A DNA stretch of 20,981 nucleotides. Source: RGIG9115 sp045649825 (lineage in GTDB: Bacteria > Bacillota > Clostridia > UBA1381). The position numbers were made by a program, and so were the translations under genes. The stretch is taken from contig JAZRQO010000011.1 in NCBI GenBank assembly GCA_045649825.1, positions 1-20,981 on the forward strand, given 5' to 3'. Shown piece by piece: positions 1-7,343 of this stretch; the first letter of the stretch is position 1; each line of letters opens with the position of its first letter. The notes below the pieces were generated by a model that did no database searches, was not told where the DNA came from, and was given only the letters and a program-made list of their open reading frames with translations.

Positions 1-260
1 TTTATGCCATTGAACTACGAACGTAACTCACCACTCGACGTACCAACGTACGCCTTCGGGCAAGGTATTATGCGGCTTAAACCGCATAATACTTCGTTTC
101 GTCCGTTCTGCACTATTTTTAACCATCCCCTGGGGATGTGGACTGACTTTATAAACAGCCCCTACTTTAACTTCTTACCTTTTAACTATTACCTATTACT
201 TTCCAAAAAATCCGTACTTAAAATTTTTAGGGATTAGTGAAGAGTGAATATGTAATAAGT
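1..260. other. Gene-free left flank with hairpins
   Basis: No credible gene. The one open frame across it (about 77 codons from base 4) has no ribosome site, no recognisable protein family and a composition that looks like translated intergenic DNA. It holds an 11-bp perfect hairpin (65-92), a compact palindrome (124-138, CATCCCC-T-GGGGATG), and T/A-rich stretches resembling the spacer further right (about 430-470). It may be an interspersed intergenic repeat, but this window holds no second copy to show that. Confidence 0.5.
65..92. repeat. 11-bp perfect inverted repeat (hairpin)
   Basis: GTATTATGCGG at 65-75 is the exact reverse complement of CCGCATAATAC at 82-92, with a 6-base loop. The stem is not followed directly by a T-run on either strand, so it does not look like a standard intrinsic terminator. 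Confidence 0.6.
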
Positions 261-296
261 AAAAAATCCGCACACTATCGCGTACGGATTTTTTGG
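203..296. repeat. 15-bp inverted repeat overlapping the tRNA 3' end
   Basis: CCAAAAAATCCGTAC (203-217) is the exact reverse complement of GTACGGATTTTTTGG (282-296). The right arm takes in the CCA end of the tRNA-Arg gene and its terminator arm, so the left arm copies the sequence that follows the tRNA, in opposite orientation. A third near copy, AAAAAATCCGCAC, lies at 261-273. Confidence 0.6.
261..294 (-). terminator. Intrinsic terminator of tRNA-Arg
   Basis: AAAAAATCCG (261-270) pairs with CGGATTTTTT (285-294), giving a 10-bp stem immediately downstream of the minus-strand tRNA and ending in a T-run when read leftwards. It is symmetric, so it could also stop plus-strand transcription. The competing arm at 203-217 could form an alternative hairpin. 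Confidence 0.6.
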
Positions 297-368
297 CACC
301 CCCGACCGGAATCGAACCGATGACTAACCCTTAGGAGGGGCTTGTAATATCCTCTTTACTACAGGGGC
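294..368 (-). tRNA. tRNA-Arg (anticodon CCU)
   Basis: Read on the minus strand, the 75-nt gene folds as a complete cloverleaf. The acceptor stem is GCCCCTG with CGGGGGT (one G-U pair). The D stem is GTAA/TTAC. The anticodon stem is AGCCC/GGGTT with loop CTCCTAA, so the anticodon is CCU, reading AGG as arginine. The T stem is ATCGG/CCGGT with loop TTCGATT. The discriminator is G and CCA is encoded. It is transcribed away from the yicC block, with its own promoter at 385-413. Confidence 0.93.
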
Positions 369-384
369 AAAATTCATATTTTGG

Positions 385-413
385 ATTATATCATATGTAA
401 ATGATTTTTTCAA
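385..413 (-). promoter_or_regulatory. Sigma-A promoter for tRNA-Arg
   Basis: On the minus strand, TTGAAA (408-413) and TATAAT (385-390) are separated by exactly 17 bases, with an extended -10 TG. The -10 box ends 16 bases before the first tRNA base, a normal leader length. Confidence 0.75.
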
Positions 414-459
414 TAGTTTTTAACAAAAAAACTTTTTACGTGTTACTTTTTTCACTGTT

Positions 460-481
460 GCCTGTTACCTTTGGTAAAGGC
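460..481. repeat. Small hairpin in the tRNA-yicC spacer
   Basis: GCCT (460-463) pairs with AGGC (478-481), and TTACC (465-469) with GGTAA (473-477), with a single bulged G and a 3-base loop. It is followed by TTATTT. It could be a weak terminator or structural element; nothing else in the spacer 414-551 is recognisable. Confidence 0.3.
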
Positions 482-551
482 TTATTTAGTTTATGTATAA
501 ATTAACTAAAAAAAATATTATATTTTTTTGAAAAAATTTCTTAAAAACTTA

Positions 552-580
552 TTGTACATTTTATTAAAATGTGATATAAT
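552..580 (+). promoter_or_regulatory. Sigma-A promoter of the yicC-thiN block
   Basis: TTGTAC (552-557), a 17-base spacer, then TATAAT (575-580) with an extended -10 TG at 572-573. Transcription should start near 587, giving a leader of about 38 bases before the yicC start at 625. It is the only strong promoter I found before the ECF gene, so it probably drives most of the block. Confidence 0.75.
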
Positions 581-624
581 AAAATATGTATACTTATATT
601 TAGAAATATTTGGAAGGTGAGCAG

Positions 625-1500
625 ATGATAAAAAGTATGACAGGCTACGGAAGATGTGAGGATATTCTTTCCGAGCGTAAAATTACGGTTGAGATAAAAT
701 CGGTGAATAACAGATTTTCCGATTATAACATAAAAATACCGCGTCATATGCTTTTTCTTGAAGATAAAATCAGAAAATGTGTATCAGAACAGGTTACACG
801 AGGCAAGGTGGATATTTACGTCAATATCGAAAGCTATGCCGACGACAGTGAGGTTTACCTCAACGAGCCTGTTGCAAAGCAGTACATTGAAGCGGCTAAA
901 AAGCTTCGTGATACATTCGGTCTTACAGACGATATAACAACTATGAGCATCTGCCGCTTCGGGGATGTATTCAGAATGGAGCGTGCCGAGGTTAACGAGG
1001 ACGACCTCTGGAATGACGTAAGCTCTGTTCTTAAACGTGCCCTTGACAATTTCATTGCCATGAGGTCAAGAGAGGGCGAGAGAATTTATGAAGACCTGAA
1101 AGCAAGAGTGGACTTTATGTCAGACCTGGCACACCAGGTGGACGAACGTTCTCCACAAGTAGTTGCTGAGTACAAAGAGAAGCTTTATCAGAAGATTAAA
1201 GAAACCCTTGAAAATCGTGAAATAGACGAAGCAAGAGTTCTTACAGAGGTTGCCTTGTTTGCAGATAAGGTTGCAATCAATGAAGAGACGGTTCGCCTTG
1301 CAAGTCATTTTGAAGAATACTATCAGATTCTCGACTCTGACGAGCCGGCAGGAAGAAAGCTTGACTTCCTTATTCAGGAAATCAATCGCGAGGTAAACAC
1401 AATTGGCTCAAAAGCAAACGATTTGTTTATTACAAAAACTGTAGTAACCCTTAAAGGCGAAATCGAAAAAATGAGAGAGCAGATTCAGAATATCGAATAG
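625..1500 (+). CDS. yicC: YicC/YloC-family endoribonuclease
   Basis: A 291-residue protein of the YicC/YloC family, known from E. coli and B. subtilis work as an endoribonuclease linked to small-RNA turnover. The canonical N-terminus MIKSMTGYGR is present. The C-terminus carries the conserved block around GRKLDFLIQEINREVNTIGSKA, the DUF1732-type half. The frame extends upstream to a TTG at 610, but ATG 625 is the better start: GGAAGGTGAG (612-621) sits just ahead of it and the family's first residues begin there. It is first in the long plus-strand block, with promoter 552-580, and its stop codon overlaps the ribosome site of remA. Same neighbour order as in Bacillus (yloC-remA-gmk). Confidence 0.92.
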   Translation: MIKSMTGYGRCEDILSERKITVEIKSVNNRFSDYNIKIPRHMLFLEDKIRKCVSEQVTRGKVDIYVNIESYADDSEVYLNEPVAKQYIEAAKKLRDTFGLTDDITTMSICRFGDVFRMERAEVNEDDLWNDVSSVLKRALDNFIAMRSREGERIYEDLKARVDFMSDLAHQVDERSPQVVAEYKEKLYQKIKETLENREIDEARVLTEVALFADKVAINEETVRLASHFEEYYQILDSDEPAGRKLDFLIQEINREVNTIGSKANDLFITKTVVTLKGEIEKMREQIQNIE

Positions 1501-1510
1501 GAGGAATAAG

Positions 1511-1765
1511 ATGAAGCTTATAAATGTTGGATTCGGTAATATGGTCTGTGCTGATAAAATAGTTGCAATAGTAGGCTCTGAATCGGCACCGATTAAAAGA
1601 ATAATCCGTGAAAGTGAAGACAAGGGAATGCTTATTAATGCAACCTACGGCAGAAGAACAAGGTCCGTTATCGTAACCCAGAGCGGTCACGTAGTCCTTT
1701 CAAGTGTACAGCCCGAAACCATAGTCAGCCGTATTGAGCCTGAAAGTGAGGAAACAAATGAGTAA
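1511..1765 (+). CDS. remA: RemA-like DNA-binding regulator (DUF370)
   Basis: An 84-residue protein of the RemA/DUF370 family. In B. subtilis RemA is a DNA-binding activator of biofilm matrix and osmoprotection operons and forms oligomeric rings. The near-invariant family segments are visible: INVGFGN near the N-terminus, SAPIKR, then ATYGRRTRSVIV and SSVQPETI. AGGAGG (1499-1504) overlaps the yicC stop and fixes ATG 1511. The last 8 bases overlap gmk. Target genes cannot be told from this window; the role is inferred from the family. Confidence 0.93.
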   Translation: MKLINVGFGNMVCADKIVAIVGSESAPIKRIIRESEDKGMLINATYGRRTRSVIVTQSGHVVLSSVQPETIVSRIEPESEETNE

Positions 1766-2351
1766 AGGAATTTTATACGTTATGTCCGGCCCAAGCGGAA
1801 CAGGAAAAGGAACTGTGTGCGCGGAGCTTATAGAAAAAAGAGAAATACACCTGAGTGTTTCAACCACATCCCGTAACAAGCGTGCAGGTGAGGTTGCCGG
1901 AGTTACATATAACTACACATCGGCAGAAAATTTCCGTGAAATGATTGATAACGGAGAACTGCTTGAGTGGGCTATGTACAACGGAAATTACTACGGAACC
2001 CCAAAAGCTCAGATAAGGGAAATGCTGGAAGATGGCAAAGATGTTTTGCTTGAAATTGAGCCTCAGGGAGCTTTGAAGGTGAAAGATGAATTTCCTGAAA
2101 CAGTGCTTATTTTCATAATTCCGCCGTCAATGGAAATACTCCGTCAGCGTCTTACAGACCGCGGCAGAGAAACGGCGGAAGAAATTGAAGATAGAATAAG
2201 TGCCGCAAAATGGGAATTTATGCAGGCTGCCAAATACAATTTCATAGTTGAAAATGGCGACCTCGGCAAATGCGTTTCAGAAGTGTCCGAAATAATGGAT
2301 ACCTGTAAGGAAACGCGAAAAAAAGTAAATAAATTGCTTAGCAATAATTAA
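1758..2351 (+). CDS. gmk: Guanylate kinase
   Basis: A 197-residue guanylate kinase, converting GMP and ATP to GDP and ADP. The P-loop GPSGTGKGT is at residues 11-19, followed by the GMP-binding segment STTSRNKRAGEVAGVTY and the LLEIEPQGA motif. The last carries Glu where E. coli has Asp (LLEIDWQGA), a conservative change I believe is common in clostridial enzymes. The frame is open from 1734, but ATG 1758 gives the normal N-terminus with GAGG at 1748-1751 six bases upstream. It overlaps remA by 8 bases, suggesting translational coupling, and precedes rpoZ as in Bacillus. Confidence 0.96.
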   Translation: MSKGILYVMSGPSGTGKGTVCAELIEKREIHLSVSTTSRNKRAGEVAGVTYNYTSAENFREMIDNGELLEWAMYNGNYYGTPKAQIREMLEDGKDVLLEIEPQGALKVKDEFPETVLIFIIPPSMEILRQRLTDRGRETAEEIEDRISAAKWEFMQAAKYNFIVENGDLGKCVSEVSEIMDTCKETRKKVNKLLSNN

Positions 2352-2371
2352 TTATAAGGAGAAATGTTATT

Positions 2372-2749
2372 ATGATGATCAAACCCGGAATTAGTGAGCT
2401 TTCAAAGAAAGTAGATTCAAGATATACTCTTGTAAGCATGGCTGCAAAAAGAGTCCGTATGCTTGGAGCAGATGAAGAAGCTGCAGATGTAAAGCCTATT
2501 TCAAAAGCAGTTGAAGAAATCGCAGACGGCAAAGTTCAGTACTGCCGCGGCGAGGAAGCATATGAGGGCACTATGACAGGCGAAGGCAGTGAAATGATTT
2601 TCACTCCCTCAGAGCCAAGCTCAGACCTTAACCTTGAAGCATTCAGATACGAGCTTGAAGTAGCAGAGAGAAGAGCTGCGGAGGAAAGAAAAGAAAAAGA
2701 ACGTCTTGAGCGCGAATTGGAAGCACAGGCAGGAGCAGAACAGGAGTAA
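2372..2749 (+). CDS. rpoZ: RNA polymerase omega subunit with long C-terminal tail
   Basis: A 125-residue omega subunit, which assists assembly and stability of RNA polymerase beta-prime. The family core lies in residues 1-55: SRYTLVSMAAKRVRMLG followed by KPISKAVEEIADGKV. Omega is usually about 65-90 residues. Here an acidic middle section and a charged C-terminal helix (about residues 85-125, rich in Glu, Arg and Ala, probably coiled coil) extend it. AAGGAGAA (2356-2363) is 8 bases before ATG 2372; a second ATG at 2375 is also possible. priA begins 3 bases after the stop, so the coaBC gene often found here is absent. Confidence 0.9.
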   Translation: MMIKPGISELSKKVDSRYTLVSMAAKRVRMLGADEEAADVKPISKAVEEIADGKVQYCRGEEAYEGTMTGEGSEMIFTPSEPSSDLNLEAFRYELEVAERRAAEERKEKERLERELEAQAGAEQE

Positions 2750-2752
2750 TAT

Positions 2753-5164
2753 ATGTTTGCCCGGGTAATTTTAAGTCATTCTTCCCGTGCTATGGATAAG
2801 ATTCTGGAATACAGGATACCTGACGGTATGACCGTGAAAACGGGGGATGCGGTGACTGTACCCTTCGGCATTAAAAACAAACCTACGCAAGGGTATGTTG
2901 TTTCAGTATCTCCATATGCGGAATTTGCTGAAAACAGAATAAAAAGCATAAAAGCTCTTTCGCCTATGGGACGTGCATTTGACGAAAATATGCTGGAAGT
3001 AATATCCTTTATGCGGCAGAAGTATCTGTGTACCTTTACGGAAGCTGTTAACACTGTTGTTCCGTCAGGTGCGTCAGTGCGTTCAAAGGAATGGATATAT
3101 CCGGGCAGGGCAACAGAGCTTGACGGCAGAAAAAAGGAAGTGTACGATGCAGTGGCAGACGCCGGTGCAATTGAGTATACTGACCTTTTAAATCTGTTTT
3201 CCTTTGATAGTTCACAGATAATACGTGAGCTTGTCAAAGGTGGAACACTCATCCGTAGATACAGCGAAAAGGCAAACATAAAGAGCAAAACCGAGAACGC
3301 AGTCAGGCTTTTACTTCCACGTGACGAAGCAATTGAACTTGCGGAGTCCATGCGAAAAAAAGCCCCCAAACGTGCGGCGGTGCTTGAAATAATGGCGGAT
3401 GCGGAGCTTCTATCATATTCAGACCTCAGACGTTTTGCGGACTGTGACAATGGTGCAATAAACGGCTTGTGTGAAAAAGGCGTTTTTGAGAAAACCGTTG
3501 TGGAAGTAGAAAGAAATCCCAACCTATACTATGTAAAGCCCGACACCGAAAAGCCTCTCACAGAGGAGCAAAGAGCAGTGGTAGCTGAAATCGAGCCTTT
3601 TATAAAGGAACGTAAATCGGAAACCTTTTTGCTTCACGGAGTAACGGGTAGCGGTAAAACCGAGGTTTATATGAGCTGTATAAAGCGTGTGACTGATATG
3701 GGACGAAAGGCAATAGTTCTTGTCCCCGAAATTTCTCTCACACCCCAAACCGTAAACCGGTTCAGAGCGCGTTTCGGCGATCGTATTGCAGTTATGCACA
3801 GTGCACTTTCTCAAGGCGAGAGGTTCGACCAATGGCGGAAAATTCGCGACGGCGGTGCAGATATTGTAATCGGTGCCCGTTCAGCAGTGTTTGCTCCGCT
3901 TGACGATATAGGCATAATAATCCTTGACGAGGAGCACAGCGAAACATATAAATCAGAAACTTCACCCAGGTATGTTACGGGTGAAATTGCGAAATTCAGG
4001 GCAATGCAAACAGGTGCAGTTGTTTTGTTTGCAAGTGCAACACCCTCTTTTGATTCCTTCTACAAGGCAAAGACGGGTGAAATGCGGCTTCTTACAATGA
4101 CAAAGCGTTATAACCTTAACTCTATGCCCGAAATATCCGTTGTTGATATGCGTGCAGAACTTCAAAACGGAAACAAATCAATGTTCTCAAAGAAGCTTCA
4201 GGCAGAGATTCGTGATAACCTGGAGCGTGGCGAGCAAACTATTCTTTTTATGAACAGGCGTGGATTTTCCACTTTTGTATCCTGCAGAGAATGTGGGTAC
4301 GTTGTTCATTGTCCCAACTGTAATATTTCAATGACATATCATAAATTTGATGACACATTGCAGTGCCATTACTGCGGTCATACCGTGAATAACTACACCG
4401 TTTGTCCCTCCTGCGGAAGTCGTTACATACGCTATTTCGGAGGCGGAACGGAAAAGGTTGAGGAAGAGGTAAAGTCGCTGTTCCCTGATGCTACTACAAT
4501 CCGTATGGATATTGACACCACGGGAAAAAAACAGTCCCATCGCCATATACTTGAAAAATTTGAAAAAGAAAAAATAGATATATTAATCGGCACTCAAATG
4601 GTAACAAAAGGTCTTGATTTTGAAAATGTAACCCTTGTAGGCGTTGTTTCGGCAGATACTATGCTCAATATCGACGACTACAGAAGCGGAGAGAGAACCT
4701 TTGGAATACTGGAGCAGGTAACAGGCCGTGCCGGCAGAGGCAGCAAACGGGGAAGAGCTGTTATTCAGACGTATTCACCCGACCACGAAGCGGTTATAAT
4801 GGCGGCACATCATAATTATAACAAATACTACGAGGACGAAATAAGACTTCGCAAAATCCTTTGGTATCCTCCTTTTTCCGATATGACGCTTATCGGATTT
4901 TCAGGCCCTGTTCGCAAGGATGTGGAGGATTGTTCGAAAGTGTTTGCAAAGGCTTTGGGTAAGGGCGATTTCAGCATTCTCGGTCCTCTGCCCTGTGCGG
5001 TTTCAAAAATCAAGAATAAATACAGATATCAGATTATAATAAAAAGTAAAACAGATGCAGATATTACGGATATACTTGTGAAAGCAAGGAACAAATGTTC
5101 GGAAAATCTGAACTTCAGTGATGTGACGGTAATAATAGATAAGAATCCTGCACATATTCACTGA
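2753..5164 (+). CDS. priA: Primosomal protein N' (PriA helicase)
   Basis: An 803-residue PriA, the 3'-5' DNA helicase that reloads the replisome at stalled forks; the length matches B. subtilis PriA. The N-terminal DNA-binding domain comes first. The helicase core has Walker A GVTGSGKT at residues 296-303 and the DEEH box at 392-395. All eight zinc-binding cysteines are present in four CxxC pairs: C511/C514, C520/C523, C538/C541 and C551/C554. Helicase motifs GTQMVTKGLDF and QVTGRAGR follow. ATG 2753 is preceded by AGGAG inside the end of rpoZ. Large open frames on the opposite strand across it are shadows. Confidence 0.97.
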   Translation: MFARVILSHSSRAMDKILEYRIPDGMTVKTGDAVTVPFGIKNKPTQGYVVSVSPYAEFAENRIKSIKALSPMGRAFDENMLEVISFMRQKYLCTFTEAVNTVVPSGASVRSKEWIYPGRATELDGRKKEVYDAVADAGAIEYTDLLNLFSFDSSQIIRELVKGGTLIRRYSEKANIKSKTENAVRLLLPRDEAIELAESMRKKAPKRAAVLEIMADAELLSYSDLRRFADCDNGAINGLCEKGVFEKTVVEVERNPNLYYVKPDTEKPLTEEQRAVVAEIEPFIKERKSETFLLHGVTGSGKTEVYMSCIKRVTDMGRKAIVLVPEISLTPQTVNRFRARFGDRIAVMHSALSQGERFDQWRKIRDGGADIVIGARSAVFAPLDDIGIIILDEEHSETYKSETSPRYVTGEIAKFRAMQTGAVVLFASATPSFDSFYKAKTGEMRLLTMTKRYNLNSMPEISVVDMRAELQNGNKSMFSKKLQAEIRDNLERGEQTILFMNRRGFSTFVSCRECGYVVHCPNCNISMTYHKFDDTLQCHYCGHTVNNYTVCPSCGSRYIRYFGGGTEKVEEEVKSLFPDATTIRMDIDTTGKKQSHRHILEKFEKEKIDILIGTQMVTKGLDFENVTLVGVVSADTMLNIDDYRSGERTFGILEQVTGRAGRGSKRGRAVIQTYSPDHEAVIMAAHHNYNKYYEDEIRLRKILWYPPFSDMTLIGFSGPVRKDVEDCSKVFAKALGKGDFSILGPLPCAVSKIKNKYRYQIIIKSKTDADITDILVKARNKCSENLNFSDVTVIIDKNPAHIH

Positions 5165-5190
5165 GTTCCTGTGAAGGGAGAAAAAACACA

Positions 5191-5676
5191 ATGGCTATCA
5201 GAGAAGTAAGAAAAAAAGGGGACCCTATACTTGAAAAAGTATGTAAACCTGTAAAGAATTTTGACGAAAAGCTTCATATCCTTCTTGACGATATGAAAGA
5301 AACTCTCAGACTTTATGAGGGAGTTGGTCTTGCAGCACCCCAGGTCGGTATACTTAAAAGAGTTTTTATAATAGACTTTGACGGCGAATATATCGAAGCC
5401 ATCAACCCGGAAATAGTTGAAACCTCAGGCGAAGAAACTCTCCGAGAGGGCTGCCTCAGTATACCCGATGAATGGTATGATGTACCTCGTCCTGCAAAGG
5501 TAACACTGAAAGCTTTTGACAGATATGGCAATAGCTTTGTAAAAGTGGGTGAGGGAATTGTGGCAAGAGCTTTCTGTCACGAATCCGACCATCTTGACGG
5601 AATATTGTATATTCAGAAAATATCTGAGGAAGAAAAACTCCGTCAGTTAGGACTTAGAGAAAACGAAGAGAACTGA
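5191..5676 (+). CDS. def: Peptide deformylase
   Basis: A 161-residue peptide deformylase, removing the formyl group from the initiator Met of nascent proteins. All three catalytic motifs are intact: GVGLAAPQVG (44-53), EGCLSIP (86-92, with metal-binding Cys88) and HESDH (130-134) with the catalytic Glu131. Cys replaces the more usual Gln just before the HESDH motif, which should be neutral. AAGGGAG (5174-5180) precedes ATG 5191. It is paired with fmt, the enzyme that adds the formyl group. Confidence 0.97.
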   Translation: MAIREVRKKGDPILEKVCKPVKNFDEKLHILLDDMKETLRLYEGVGLAAPQVGILKRVFIIDFDGEYIEAINPEIVETSGEETLREGCLSIPDEWYDVPRPAKVTLKAFDRYGNSFVKVGEGIVARAFCHESDHLDGILYIQKISEEEKLRQLGLRENEEN

Positions 5677-5701
5677 CAATCATAGCCGAAAGGAATTTTG
5701 T

Positions 5702-6649
5702 ATGCGAATACTGTTTATGGGAACTCCCGATTTTGCGGAAGCAAGCCTTAAAGCACTTGTTGCAGACGGCAGAAATGTGGTGGGAGTTGTAACAAACCCC
5801 GATAAGCCCAAGGGCAGGGGACATAAAATGATGAAGCCGCCGGTTAAGGAAGCGGCAGAGAGGGCAGGTATTCCTGTGTGGCAGCCTGCAACCTTAAAAA
5901 ACGGAGAACTTAAAGAGGTTCTTGACACCCTTGAGCCTGATGTTATATGCGTAGTAGCCTATGGACGTATTCTCCCGTCCTATGTGCTTGAATATCCTGC
6001 TTACGGCTGCGTTAATGTTCACGGCTCACTTCTTCCTGCATACAGAGGTGCTGCACCAATTCAGCGCAGCGTTATAAACGGTGAGGAATATGCAGGGATA
6101 ACTACTATGCTTATGAATGAGGGGCTTGACACAGGTGATATGCTCCTTACCGAAAAAGTAAAAATCGGTGAGGACGAAACCTCGGAGCAGCTTTTTGACA
6201 GACTTGCACCGATTGGCGGAAGAATGCTTCTAGAAACCCTTGACGGACTTAAAAACGGTACAATTACTCCCACGCCTCAGGACGACAGTCTTTCAACCTA
6301 TGCACCCATGATAAAAAAGGAAGAAGGCCTCATAAATTGGTCTGCCGACGGAAAAACAATCCATAATCTTGTCCGTGGTATGAACTCCTGGCCCATGGCG
6401 TATACTTACTATAAAGGCGAAGCGGTTAAAATAATCTCCGCAGCCTTTGAAATTGAAAAAACAGCAGAAGCTCCCGGTACAATCCTGGGGCTTGAGAAAA
6501 ACAGAGGACTCAAAGTAGCCTGTGCTGACGGTGCGATAATAATCCGTGAAGTTCAGTTCCCCGGCAGCCGCCGTATGAATATTGAAGATTATATGCGTGG
6601 CCACGAAATCAATATAGGTGAAAAATTCGAGTCTGTTTTGGGAGAATAA
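5702..6649 (+). CDS. fmt: Methionyl-tRNA formyltransferase
   Basis: A 315-residue enzyme transferring a formyl group from 10-formyl-tetrahydrofolate to Met-tRNA(fMet). The N-terminus MRILFMGTPDFA is canonical. Catalytic residues correspond to Asn105, His107 and Asp143, in the contexts NVHGSLLPAYRGAAPIQ and GLDTGDM. A C-terminal tRNA-binding domain follows from about residue 205. GAAAGGA (5688-5694) lies 7 bases before ATG 5702. It follows def directly, the usual pair, and its stop is 2 bases before the yugP-like gene. Confidence 0.97.
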   Translation: MRILFMGTPDFAEASLKALVADGRNVVGVVTNPDKPKGRGHKMMKPPVKEAAERAGIPVWQPATLKNGELKEVLDTLEPDVICVVAYGRILPSYVLEYPAYGCVNVHGSLLPAYRGAAPIQRSVINGEEYAGITTMLMNEGLDTGDMLLTEKVKIGEDETSEQLFDRLAPIGGRMLLETLDGLKNGTITPTPQDDSLSTYAPMIKKEEGLINWSADGKTIHNLVRGMNSWPMAYTYYKGEAVKIISAAFEIEKTAEAPGTILGLEKNRGLKVACADGAIIIREVQFPGSRRMNIEDYMRGHEINIGEKFESVLGE

Positions 6650-6651
6650 AT

Positions 6652-7338
6652 ATGTTCTATTATTACGATTCCACATATATACTTGTAATTGCGGCATTTT
6701 TGCTCAGTATGTTTGCGTCCTTCGGCGTGAACAGTGCATTTTCAAAGTATAGTAAAAAGCTTAATTCAAGAGGTCTTACCGCAGCTGATGCGGCAAGACG
6801 TATTCTTAACAGTAACGGTCTTTCAAATGTAAATATTGAGCATGTGTCGGGGAAGCTTTCCGACCATTTCGACCCGAGAGCAAACGTGGTACGTCTTTCA
6901 GATTCTACCTATAGTTCAACATCTGTTGCGGCAATAGGAGTTGCGGCTCACGAGTGCGGTCACGCTATTCAGTATGCCACAGGTTATGCACCCATAAAAA
7001 TCAGGAACTCAATCGTTCCCGTTGTAAATATAGGAAACGCTCTTTCAATGCCCCTGTTCTTTATAGGACTTATTATGGGAATGACAAATCTTGCCCTGGC
7101 AGGTGCATTGCTTTTCGGACTTGTATTGTTGTTTCAGGTAATAACTCTTCCCGTAGAGTTCAATGCAAGCCGCCGTGCACTTAAAATTTTAGATTCATCA
7201 GATTTACTTTACGATGAGGAATTAAAGGGTGCGAAAAAGGTTCTTACAGCGGCGGCGTTAACATACGTTGCGGCGGTTGCATCAACTGCACTTCAATTGC
7301 TCCGCCTTCTTCTTATTCTTAACAGGAGACGTGACTGA
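6652..7338 (+). CDS. yugP: YugP-type membrane zinc metallopeptidase
   Basis: A 228-residue integral membrane protein of the putative neutral zinc metallopeptidase family (YugP, DUF2268-like naming varies). The zinc motif HECGH is at residues 100-104, in the context GVAAHECGHAIQ. A hydrophobic N-terminal segment (about 7-25), two central membrane spans (about 125-165) and a C-terminal one (about 195-222) are visible. A conserved LPVEFNASRRAL segment probably supplies the third zinc ligand (inferred). Substrate unknown. GGGAG within the fmt stop region serves ATG 6652. Its place between fmt and rsmB is the clostridial arrangement rather than that of B. subtilis, where fmt and rsmB adjoin. Confidence 0.9.
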   Translation: MFYYYDSTYILVIAAFLLSMFASFGVNSAFSKYSKKLNSRGLTAADAARRILNSNGLSNVNIEHVSGKLSDHFDPRANVVRLSDSTYSSTSVAAIGVAAHECGHAIQYATGYAPIKIRNSIVPVVNIGNALSMPLFFIGLIMGMTNLALAGALLFGLVLLFQVITLPVEFNASRRALKILDSSDLLYDEELKGAKKVLTAAALTYVAAVASTALQLLRLLLILNRRRD

Positions 7339-7343
7339 TAAGT

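Noticed and set aside
4..237. 77-codon open frame at the left end
   Set aside because: No ribosome site, no family-like sequence, and it crosses hairpins and T/A-rich spacer; treated as chance.
2776..3522. 248-codon open frame on the minus strand
   Set aside because: Lies wholly inside priA, whose protein motifs are unmistakable; Ser-rich composition of an antisense shadow.
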